Translations under genes and position numbers: made by a program
Assembly: GCA_965660325.1 (NCBI GenBank)
Contig: CBFHZL010000131.1
Span: 1-6,739 of the forward strand
DNA: 6,739 bases
Source of the DNA: Acidiluteibacter sp965660325
Lineage (GTDB): Bacteria; Bacteroidota; Bacteroidia; Flavobacteriales_E; Vicingaceae
Reading direction: 5' to 3'
Notes under the pieces: model-generated
Databases searched by the model: none
The model's input: the letters and a program-made list of their open reading frames with translations, nothing else
Told to the model about the DNA's origin: nothing
In this document: positions 1 through 5,226 of the stretch, piece by piece
How positions within the stretch are numbered: the first letter of the stretch is position 1
Layout of the letters: every line of letters begins with the position of its first letter

Positions 1-156
1 GTGTTGAAAAATCGGCCAATTATTGAGGCTATCGCAGAAGAAATAACTGCTGCAACAAATGAAAAGGTAAAAATTTCAGCTAAGAAGGGGCTAACAAAAA
101 AAGTACAGGAGTTTGCACTGGAAATAGGTTCTTTCGGTATTTCAAAAAAATATTAA
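1..156 (+). CDS. 3' end of an unrecognised gene (partial, left edge)
   Basis: An open frame runs from the first base to a TAA at 154-156 and gives 51 residues, starting VLKNRPIIEAIAEE and ending IGSFGISKKY. The start lies outside the window. The piece is Lys/Glu-rich, has no membrane segment, and reads like an alpha/beta C-terminal tail: a helix around 7-19, a short strand around 22-26, then a second helix. I do not recognise the family. The next gene starts 62 bases downstream on the same strand, and no hairpin terminator is visible between them, so co-transcription is possible. The frame is open on the correct strand and its amino-acid composition is protein-like, which supports a real gene. 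Without its N-terminal part no function can be given. Confidence 0.6.
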   Translation: MLKNRPIIEAIAEEITAATNEKVKISAKKGLTKKVQEFALEIGSFGISKKY

Positions 157-184
157 TTAAAACTGTAACAAAACTAAATGGTGG

Positions 185-213
185 TTCGTTCCACAATTGA
201 AACCATAACTTTA
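185..213 (+). promoter_or_regulatory. Candidate promoter for the outer-membrane protein gene
   Basis: TAACTTTA at 206-213 matches 7 of 8 positions of the Bacteroidota -7 element TAnnTTTG. A TTCG at 185-188 lies 17 bases upstream, where a TTG/TTTG-like -33 element is expected. Only 5 bases separate the -7 element from the ATG at 219, so the transcript would be leaderless or nearly so. A short inverted repeat, GTGG at 181-184 and CCAC at 191-194, surrounds the -33 position. This is a motif match only. Confidence 0.35.
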
Positions 214-218
214 TAACC

Positions 219-1049
219 ATGAAAAAAGGAGCTTTAATATTAACTGGATTGTTTTTAACACTGTTGTCTTCAGCAGCAGAGGTAGATACTACCAAGATAT
301 CACTAAAAGGAAAACATATTTTAATCATTGATGGGGCTGATAGTACTGAAATTGTTTTGGGAGATTCTCTATTAACTTCAAAAAAACGAAAAACAAGAGA
401 TAGCCATTGGGCAGGTTTTGATTTAGGCGTTAATGGTTTTTTGACGCCAAGTGGATCTACATCTTTAGATCCAAAAGATGCCTTTTTAGACTTGAACTAC
501 GGAAAATCGGTGGTTGTGAATTTGAATCTTTTTGAAAAGTATATTCCCATAGCCGGAGATCGGTTTGGCCTTTTAACAGGATTGGGTTTTCAATGGAATA
601 ACTATGATTTAAAAACAGACAATAGGTTGATTACAAAGCCTGCAACAGACTCTACAAAAAGTCAGTTTAGTTCTTTTAGGGATTCTGATAATATGGAATC
701 TGTTTCCAAAAATAAGTTCAAAGCTACTTACTTAACACTACCAATATTGTTTGAATATAATGATAAAAAGCTGGCGAGAAAAGGCTTTCATATCTCTGCG
801 GGTATGGTCTTTGGTTACCGTATTGGATCAAAAAACAAGATGAAGTATACGACTCCAGGAGGAAATAACAAAAAGGATAAATATAGAGAAGAATTTAATC
901 TAAATCCATTTAGTATGGCTTTAACTACTCGAGTTGGAATAGGTTGGTTAAATATGTTTGCTACGTATAATTTGTCACCACTATTTCAGAATGATAAAGG
1001 TCCTGAACTATATCCATTTACGGTTGGATTAACTTTGATAGATTTCTGA
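219..1049 (+). CDS. Outer-membrane beta-barrel protein, PorT-like family
   Basis: This 276-residue protein has a Sec signal peptide (MKK, then a hydrophobic stretch about 5-17, probable cleavage near the SSAAE at 17-21). Residues 22-60 form a short polar linker. From about 64 onward come alternating amphipathic strands with aromatic girdles, such as HWAGFDLGVNGFL (63-75), FGLLTGLGFQWNNYDL (116-131), YLTLPILFEY (171-180) and GFHISAGMVFGYRIG (189-203). It ends with PFTVGLTLIDF, whose terminal Phe suits recognition by the BAM machinery. This pattern fits the PorT/OMP_b-brl_2 type of small barrels common in Bacteroidota. Such proteins sit in the outer membrane, and most have no known substrate. 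The ATG at 219 is chosen because it opens the signal peptide. A terminator follows directly. The family call is fairly safe; the function is unknown. Confidence 0.85.
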   Translation: MKKGALILTGLFLTLLSSAAEVDTTKISLKGKHILIIDGADSTEIVLGDSLLTSKKRKTRDSHWAGFDLGVNGFLTPSGSTSLDPKDAFLDLNYGKSVVVNLNLFEKYIPIAGDRFGLLTGLGFQWNNYDLKTDNRLITKPATDSTKSQFSSFRDSDNMESVSKNKFKATYLTLPILFEYNDKKLARKGFHISAGMVFGYRIGSKNKMKYTTPGGNNKKDKYREEFNLNPFSMALTTRVGIGWLNMFATYNLSPLFQNDKGPELYPFTVGLTLIDF

Positions 1050-1069
1050 TCGGTCAGCAATCGAATAGC

Positions 1070-1106
1070 GCCCGGAGTAGTTCTTTCTACTTCGGGCTTT
1101 GTTTTG
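1070..1106 (+). terminator. Rho-independent terminator after the barrel gene
   Basis: GCCCGGAGTAG (1070-1080) pairs with CTACTTCGGGC (1087-1097) to give an 11-bp stem with one G-U pair and a 6-base loop. It is followed by TTTGTTTTG. It lies 20 bases after the stop codon of the outer-membrane protein gene and ends that transcript before the carboxylase promoter. Confidence 0.88.
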
Positions 1107-1113
1107 AAATAAA

Positions 1114-1145
1114 TTCGGTAAAAAAAAGGGTTTTCTCTACCTTTG
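1114..1145 (+). promoter_or_regulatory. Candidate promoter for the carboxylase gene
   Basis: TACCTTTG at 1138-1145 is a perfect match to the Bacteroidota -7 consensus TAnnTTTG. TTCG at 1114-1117 lies 20 bases upstream, at the normal spacing, as a weak -33 element. The predicted start of transcription near 1150 leaves a leader of about 18 bases before the ATG at 1168, with no Shine-Dalgarno sequence. The position between a terminator and a start codon supports the call. Confidence 0.55.
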
Positions 1146-1167
1146 GTAATCGTAAAAAGATCATTCG

Positions 1168-2712
1168 ATGAAAGAAAAAATAAACGAATTAGAACAGAAA
1201 ATCGCAGAAGCACACTTAGGCGGTGGCGAGAAGAGAATAGAAGCTCAGCATGCTAAGAATAAATTGACCGCTAGAGAGCGCGTTCACTTTTTGCTTGACG
1301 AAGGTTCTTTTGAGGAAATAGGAATGTTAGTAACTCATAGAAGTACCAATTTCGACCTAGATAAGCAGGTAGTTTTAGGAGATGGTGTGGTAACTGGGTA
1401 TGGAACGATTCATGGCCGTTTGGTTTATGTGTTTGCCCAAGATTTTACTGTTTTAGGAGGTTCTTTGGCTGAAGCACATGCAGAAAAGATTTGCAAAGTG
1501 ATGGATTTAGCAATGAAAAATGGAGCTCCAGTAATCGGCTTGAATGATTCCGGAGGTGCAAGAATCCAAGAAGGCGTAGTTTCTCTAGGTGGCTATGCTG
1601 ATATTTTTTACCGAAATACAAAAGCGAGTGGTGTTATTCCTCAGCTTTCTGCCATTATGGGGCCTTGTGCTGGCGGGGCGGTTTACTCTCCTGCGCTTAC
1701 AGACTTTATTATGATGGTGGAAAAAACATCATACATGTTCGTAACTGGTCCCAATGTGGTAAAAACAGTTACTCATGAAGATGTTTCTTCAGAAGAGTTA
1801 GGCGGGGCATCTGCTCACTCGGTAAAATCAGGAGTGACTCACTTTACATATGCTAATGAAATAGCATGTATCAACGGGTTGAAGCAACTGTTGTCGTATA
1901 TTCCTCAGAATTGTGAAGAGGATGCACCTTCAGTGCCCTACAAATCTGCTGGGTCGGAGAAAAGAGAAGTCTTGAATACGATTATTCCTGAGAATGCAAA
2001 CCAGCCTTATGATATAAGAGATGTTATTAATGGAGTAATAGACAGCAATACTTTCCACGAAGTGCACAAAGATTTTGCAGAGAACATTGTTGTGGGGTTT
2101 GCTAGATTGGCTGGAAAGTCAATTGGTATTGTAGCGAACCAGCCTGCTTTTCTTGCGGGAGTATTGGATATCGATAGTTCAACTAAGGCTGCTAGATTTG
2201 TTCGTTTTTGTGATTGCTTCAACATTCCGTTATTGGTATTTGAAGATGTTCCAGGATTTTTACCGGGAACAGATCAGGAATGGAATGCAATTATTACAAA
2301 TGGCGCTAAATTGCTCTATGCGTTCAGCGAAGCTACCGTGCCAAGAATTACAGTGATTACGAGAAAAGCATATGGTGGAGCTTATGATGTGATGAATTCG
2401 AAGCACATTGGAGCTGATATGAATTACGCTTGGCCTTCAGCAGAAATTGCCGTGATGGGAGCAAAAGGAGCTGCAGAGATTATTTTTAGAAAAGAGATTG
2501 CTGAGGCAGATAATAGTGAGGCGAAGCTCATCGAGAAAGAGGCAGCCTACGCCGAAATGTTTGCTAATCCATACAATGCTGCGGCAAGAGGATACGTGGA
2601 TGAAGTTATCAAGCCTGAAGATACAAGAGAGAAACTTATAAAGGCGTTCAAGATGCTTGAAAATAAGGTGGATGTGTTGCCAAAAAAGAAACATGGTAAC
2701 ATTCCATTGTAA
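1168..2712 (+). CDS. pccB: Acyl-CoA (propionyl-CoA) carboxylase, beta (carboxyltransferase) subunit
   Basis: This 514-residue cytoplasmic subunit moves the carboxyl group from carboxybiotin to an acyl-CoA, typically propionyl-CoA giving methylmalonyl-CoA, for propionate and odd-chain or branched-chain breakdown. The N-terminal crotonase-like half carries GGSLAEAHAEKI (97-108), NDSGGARIQEG (126-136) and the first oxyanion-hole motif GPCAGGAVYSPA (165-176). The C-terminal half carries PGFLPGT (362-368), KLLYAFSEATVP (381-392), the second oxyanion-hole region RKAYGGAYDVM (399-409) and the family's usual end HGNIPL (509-514). The Asp in AYDVM (407) appears to match the residue that favours propionyl-CoA in Streptomyces PccB (D422). 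The length is normal and no key motif is missing. The biotin carboxylase/BCCP alpha subunit is not adjacent, and flanking terminators suggest the gene is monocistronic. Alternatives are another acyl-CoA specificity, or the homologous methylmalonyl-CoA decarboxylase alpha subunit, but none of its membrane partners is nearby. Confidence 0.95.
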   Translation: MKEKINELEQKIAEAHLGGGEKRIEAQHAKNKLTARERVHFLLDEGSFEEIGMLVTHRSTNFDLDKQVVLGDGVVTGYGTIHGRLVYVFAQDFTVLGGSLAEAHAEKICKVMDLAMKNGAPVIGLNDSGGARIQEGVVSLGGYADIFYRNTKASGVIPQLSAIMGPCAGGAVYSPALTDFIMMVEKTSYMFVTGPNVVKTVTHEDVSSEELGGASAHSVKSGVTHFTYANEIACINGLKQLLSYIPQNCEEDAPSVPYKSAGSEKREVLNTIIPENANQPYDIRDVINGVIDSNTFHEVHKDFAENIVVGFARLAGKSIGIVANQPAFLAGVLDIDSSTKAARFVRFCDCFNIPLLVFEDVPGFLPGTDQEWNAIITNGAKLLYAFSEATVPRITVITRKAYGGAYDVMNSKHIGADMNYAWPSAEIAVMGAKGAAEIIFRKEIAEADNSEAKLIEKEAAYAEMFANPYNAAARGYVDEVIKPEDTREKLIKAFKMLENKVDVLPKKKHGNIPL

Positions 2713-2734
2713 TTACATTATGGAATAAATTCTT

Positions 2735-2773
2735 AAAATCCCGTCCTTAAAAGGGCGGGATTTTTGTTTTTTT
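2735..2773 (+). terminator. Rho-independent terminator after pccB
   Basis: AAAATCCCGTCC (2735-2746) pairs with GGGCGGGATTTT (2753-2764), a 12-bp stem with one G-U pair and a 6-base loop. A T-rich tail, TTTTTGTTTTTTT, runs over 2761-2773 and partly overlaps the stem. It starts 22 bases after the pccB stop codon. Confidence 0.93.
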
Positions 2774-2820
2774 ACAAAACGCTTAGTCGAAAGTAAGTGA
2801 TGGTTAGTCTTGTTTTTTTA

Positions 2821-2828
2821 TATCTTTA
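2821..2828 (+). promoter_or_regulatory. Possible -7 element for the response regulator
   Basis: TATCTTTA matches 7 of 8 positions of TAnnTTTG and lies 25 bases before the TTG start at 2854. That position would give a leader of about 20 bases. No convincing -33 element is seen at the usual distance: the nearest TTG (2810-2812) is too close. A promoter is expected here because a strong terminator precedes the site. Confidence 0.35.
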
Positions 2829-2853
2829 TCTCCAGATTTAACCTAATCCAATT

Positions 2854-3501
2854 TTGAAAACTCGACTCTTAATTATTGACGACCATCAATTGGTCCTTGA
2901 TGGCTTAGCTGCCATTGTGAAGAATATCGACTCCATAGAGCTTATAGGGACTGCTTCTAATGGCAAGGAAGGACTAGTGCTAATCGATGCCCTGAAACCC
3001 GATGTAGTGCTTTCTGACATTGACATGCCCATTATGAATGGTATTCAACTGACAGAAACAGTCAAAAAACAATACCCTACTATCAAGTTGATGATCCTAA
3101 CGATGCACAGCGAAACATCATTGATTCATAAATTGATGGAGTTAGGCGCTGATGGGTATTTGCTTAAAAATGCTGATCAACGTGAGCTGGTAGAAGGAAT
3201 TTTAAAAATGACCAAAGGAGAAAAGTTTTTCCCTGCAATGGATCATGGGGCTATCGTTAAAACTTCTTCTTTACCTTTTTCTAAAGCATCAGAGACAGTC
3301 ATATTATCGAGACTAACTACACGCGAAATAGAGATTTTAAGAGTGATCGCAGAAGGTTTTTCAAATAAAGAAATTGGTGATCAATTATTCATTTCACATC
3401 GCACGGTAGATACCCATCGAACCAACTTGATGAAAAAGCTAGAGGTGCACAATATCGCTGGACTAGTAAAGTTTGCGATTCAGAACGGCCTCGTTTCTTA
3501 A
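2854..3501 (+). CDS. Two-component response regulator, NarL/LuxR family (TTG start)
   Basis: This 215-residue cytoplasmic DNA-binding regulator has a receiver domain at about 4-120. Its acidic pair is D9-D10, the phosphoacceptor D55 sits in VLSDIDMP, the switch Thr is T83, and the conserved Lys is K105 in GYLLKN. A linker follows, and then a LuxR-type helix-turn-helix at about 152-213 with LTTREIEILRVIAEGFSNKEI and the recognition helix in FISHRTVDTHRTNLMKKL. All key residues are present. The start is TTG at 2854: an in-frame TAA at 2839-2841 excludes longer forms, and the next internal Met (58) would destroy the receiver domain. No histidine kinase gene is adjacent, so it is an orphan within this window, and its signal and targets cannot be inferred. 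No terminator separates it from the next gene 71 bases on, though that gene has its own promoter candidate. Confidence 0.93.
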   Translation: MKTRLLIIDDHQLVLDGLAAIVKNIDSIELIGTASNGKEGLVLIDALKPDVVLSDIDMPIMNGIQLTETVKKQYPTIKLMILTMHSETSLIHKLMELGADGYLLKNADQRELVEGILKMTKGEKFFPAMDHGAIVKTSSLPFSKASETVILSRLTTREIEILRVIAEGFSNKEIGDQLFISHRTVDTHRTNLMKKLEVHNIAGLVKFAIQNGLVS

Positions 3502-3517
3502 AATTTAACACCTGTGG

Positions 3518-3550
3518 TTCGTGTCTAGGTGAGATAATTGCCTAACTTTA
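3518..3550 (+). promoter_or_regulatory. Candidate promoter for the thioredoxin-like gene
   Basis: TAACTTTA at 3543-3550 is the same 8 bases as the -7 candidate of the outer-membrane protein gene. TTCG at 3518-3521 lies 21 bases upstream and sits inside the same 9-mer GTGGTTCGT seen at 181-189. The predicted leader is about 18 bases, A-rich, with no Shine-Dalgarno sequence. The arms CACCT (3509-3513) and AGGTG (3527-3531) form a short inverted repeat around the -33 position and could be an operator, but so short a repeat is expected often by chance. Confidence 0.4.
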
Positions 3551-3572
3551 ATCGAACTAAAAACAAAACAAT

Positions 3573-4178
3573 ATGAAATCAATACAACTAGTATTGCTAG
3601 CCAGTATAGCTTATGTTGGCTTAACGGCCTTTGTGGGGTCTGGTTCTTTAGAAATAGGAGACACCGCCCCAATGCAATCAATTAAAATGAAATCTACTGT
3701 CGGCGAAATGGTTAGTCTTCAGGATGTGAAAGCTTCTAATGGATTACTCGTGATGTTTACCTGTAATACGTGCCCTTTTGTAATGGCTTGGGAGGATAGG
3801 TATACAAGCATTCAACAACAGGCCAAAAAAAATAACATTGGAGTTATCTTGGTCAACTCAAATGAAGGTAAACGCGATGGCGACGATTCGTTTGATGCCA
3901 TGAAAAAGCACGGAAAGGAAAAAGGGTTTACTGCTCCTTATGTGGTGGATACCGATTCAAAACTAGCCAATGCTTTTGGGGCAGCTACTACGCCTCATGT
4001 TTATTTATTCGATAAGTCAATGAAATTGGCTTATGTTGGAGCTATTGACGATAATTATAAAAGCGCTAGTGATGCAGATAAGCACTACTTAAAAGATGCA
4101 ATGAATAGTTTAGTAGCAGGAAAAACGATTAACCCAAACAAAACAAAAGCATTAGGGTGTAGTATAAAGCGACCTTAA
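3573..4178 (+). CDS. Exported thioredoxin-fold (redoxin-like) protein with CNTC motif
   Basis: This 201-residue protein starts with a hydrophobic signal segment (about 5-21, cleavage probably near 20-25). No Cys follows it, so it is not a typical lipoprotein, and it should act in the periplasm. The redoxin fold begins with LEIGDTAPMQSIKMKS (26-41). It contains the active-site motif FTCNTCPFV with C64 and C67, and the cis-proline motif ATTPHVYLFD with P141. A third Cys, C196, is in the C-terminal GCSIKR. CxxC plus cis-Pro is the thiol-disulfide oxidoreductase signature, so a reductase or peroxiredoxin-like role is likely; the substrate is unknown. The wide spacing and extra Cys match a Bacteroidota redoxin-domain family rather than classical TlpA/ResA, which lack the GCSIK tail. 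The gene ends head-on against the minus-strand gene, sharing the TTAA at 4175-4178. Confidence 0.85.
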   Translation: MKSIQLVLLASIAYVGLTAFVGSGSLEIGDTAPMQSIKMKSTVGEMVSLQDVKASNGLLVMFTCNTCPFVMAWEDRYTSIQQQAKKNNIGVILVNSNEGKRDGDDSFDAMKKHGKEKGFTAPYVVDTDSKLANAFGAATTPHVYLFDKSMKLAYVGAIDDNYKSASDADKHYLKDAMNSLVAGKTINPNKTKALGCSIKRP

Positions 4179-4414
4179 GCCTGTTCAATCCATTCACCGC
4201 GGTGTGGCTTTAAGCTATCCCGCACAAAAGTTAAGTGCTCTTCACTTACATCCAAATGAGCGATCGTATATAGGTCGCTCATTTTTATAATATCTGATTT
4301 ATAGGGAGCTAAGCTGTGCTTCTCGGCAAATTCTTTGAGGTGAACAACATGATGCTTCGCAATTTGCTCAGCCTCCATTCCTCTAAAGTCCCATATCATT
4401 CGTATTGTCCGCAT
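4175..4414 (-). CDS. Small hypothetical protein, 79 residues
   Basis: The protein is cytoplasmic, with no signal peptide or membrane segment. The sequence suggests beta-alpha-beta-alpha order: strand 2-9 (RTIRMIWDF), helix about 13-33 with a His cluster at H21, H22 and H25 in AKHHVVHL, strand 47-55 (DLYTIAHLD), helix 57-68, then a tail ending HRGEWIEQA. I do not know a function; the His cluster could bind metal, but that is a guess. The ATG overlaps the stop of the upstream gene as TAATG, a strong sign of a real, translationally coupled gene. Its stop overlaps that of the convergent plus-strand gene. Codons for residues 44-54 double as a hairpin that may terminate the opposing transcript. An alternative is that the frame is spurious, but the coupling and ordered secondary structure argue against it. 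Confidence 0.75.
   Translation of the reverse strand: MRTIRMIWDFRGMEAEQIAKHHVVHLKEFAEKHSLAPYKSDIIKMSDLYTIAHLDVSEEHLTFVRDSLKPHRGEWIEQA
4254..4290 (+). terminator. Terminator-like hairpin for the thioredoxin-like gene, inside the opposing gene
   Basis: AAATGAGCGATC (4254-4265) and GGTCGCTCATTT (4273-4284) form a 12-bp stem with one G-U pair and a 7-base loop. On the plus strand it runs into ATTTTTATAA, a short U-tract. It lies 76 bases after the stop of the plus-strand gene. On the minus strand no U-tract follows, so it fits termination of rightward transcription only. It lies wholly within the coding sequence of the 79-residue minus-strand protein. Confidence 0.6.
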
Positions 4415-5079
4415 TATTGATTGAGCATATTTTGGTGAAACTCTGTAATTGCTAATTCATGCACATAAGGGTAAATCAACACATCCCTTAGCTCTGAGGA
4501 ACTTTTATATAGGGTGTAATGTGATATTCTGGTATGGCCATCAGCAGTTTCTTCCATTTCCATCCATTGTTTGCCGCTGGTTTTTCCGCCTTTCACATAG
4601 CTATATTCGATGGTGTGCTTTTCATCAGAAAGTTTAGTGACTTCAAATGCTACGGCCAAATTGTAGAGGCCTTTCAACAGCTTTAAATTGACATAAAACA
4701 CTTGCCCTTCTTCTGCACCATCATAAGTATCATTTTGGTAAGACACTCGGTTTGACTTTTTAGAGATAAGACAACCAAAATTTAGCATTTTGCCATTCCA
4801 AGATTTAGCGGGGCTGGTTGAGGTATAGCTTTTCCAAACCTCGTCAATAGGTTTTAAAACCAAATAGCTTTGGCGGTGTCTTTTGTACGTTTTATTTTCA
4901 GCAGCATTATAGCTTCCTTTCACATCCATAAAGTGGATGATTTTGTTTGCTTTTTGATTATTGATAAATTCTTTTACCTTCTTAAACTTAATCTCATCAA
5001 GGTTAATGGATAGGATGTTCTCCTGAGATTTGGCTGTAAAAAAGCCTAAAAATAAAAGTGTGACAAGTATTGCTTTCAT
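4414..5079 (-). CDS. Exported protein of unknown function, possible START/SRPBCC-like fold
   Basis: A 221-residue protein with a clear signal peptide, MKAILVTLLFLGFFTAKSQ, probably cut near residue 18-20. The mature part alternates strands and helices. Its features are VWKSYTSTSPAKSWNGKML (81-99), a single Cys (C103), FYVNLKLLKGLYNLAVAFEV (128-147), IEYSYVKGGKTSGKQWMEME (157-176) and a long C-terminal helix about 193-220. This order resembles the curved sheet plus C-terminal helix of START/SRPBCC domains, but that is a weak inference and I do not recognise the family. The start is the ATG at 5079. An in-frame TTG at 5094 would add five residues before the signal peptide, and it overlaps the best -7 promoter element, so it is rejected. 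It is the first gene of a two-gene operon with the coupled 79-residue gene. Confidence 0.8.
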   Translation of the reverse strand: MKAILVTLLFLGFFTAKSQENILSINLDEIKFKKVKEFINNQKANKIIHFMDVKGSYNAAENKTYKRHRQSYLVLKPIDEVWKSYTSTSPAKSWNGKMLNFGCLISKKSNRVSYQNDTYDGAEEGQVFYVNLKLLKGLYNLAVAFEVTKLSDEKHTIEYSYVKGGKTSGKQWMEMEETADGHTRISHYTLYKSSSELRDVLIYPYVHELAITEFHQNMLNQ

Positions 5080-5091
5080 AAAATCGAGCGA

Positions 5092-5099
5092 CAAAAATA
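5092..5099 (-). promoter_or_regulatory. Candidate -7 element for the minus-strand operon
   Basis: Read on the minus strand, these bases are TATTTTTG, a perfect match to TAnnTTTG. Transcription would begin around 5086-5088, leaving a leader of under 10 bases before the ATG at 5079. No strong -33 element is seen: an ATCG lies about 18 bases upstream and a TTG (5126-5128) 26 bases upstream. Confidence 0.45.
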
Positions 5100-5176
5100 G
5101 AAAAAAATAGTTAGTGTCGATTCTTCAATTAAGAATGCGGCTTATTCCCGATTCAAATTGAATAACTTCTCGCTTG

Positions 5177-5212
5177 TTTCGGTGGTAAAAAGGTGGTGAT
5201 TTTGTTTCTTTG
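5177..5212 (+). promoter_or_regulatory. Candidate promoter for purD
   Basis: TTTCTTTG at 5205-5212 matches 7 of 8 positions of TAnnTTTG, and TTTCG at 5177-5181 lies 23 bases upstream. The leader would be about 10 bases, A-rich, with no Shine-Dalgarno sequence. The region 5080-5226 is the shared divergent promoter region of purD and the minus-strand operon. I see no recognisable purine operator or riboswitch fold in it. Confidence 0.35.
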
Positions 5213-5226
5213 CAAAAAAACAAACA

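Noticed and set aside
80..328. Minus-strand open frame of 82 codons across the start of the outer-membrane protein gene
   Set aside because: It is antisense to the tail of the first gene and to a clear signal-peptide coding region. The hydrophobic composition is the mirror of AT-rich sequence.
986..1213. Minus-strand open frame of 75 codons across the pccB start
   Set aside because: It spans a terminator and a promoter belonging to plus-strand genes and has no protein-like features.
3509..3531. Inverted repeat CACCT/AGGTG upstream of the thioredoxin-like gene, as terminator for the response regulator
   Set aside because: It has only five pairs with a 13-base loop and no U-tract. At most it could be an operator, which cannot be shown here.
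4195..4204. Perfect palindrome CACCGCGGTG near the convergent junction
   Set aside because: It has no loop for a stable hairpin and no U-tract, and it falls in codons of the 79-residue gene. A 10-base palindrome is not unusual by chance.
5080..5094. TTG start five codons upstream of the exported protein's ATG
   Set aside because: It would put five residues (MSLDF) before a textbook signal peptide, and the TTG lies inside the best -7 promoter element.
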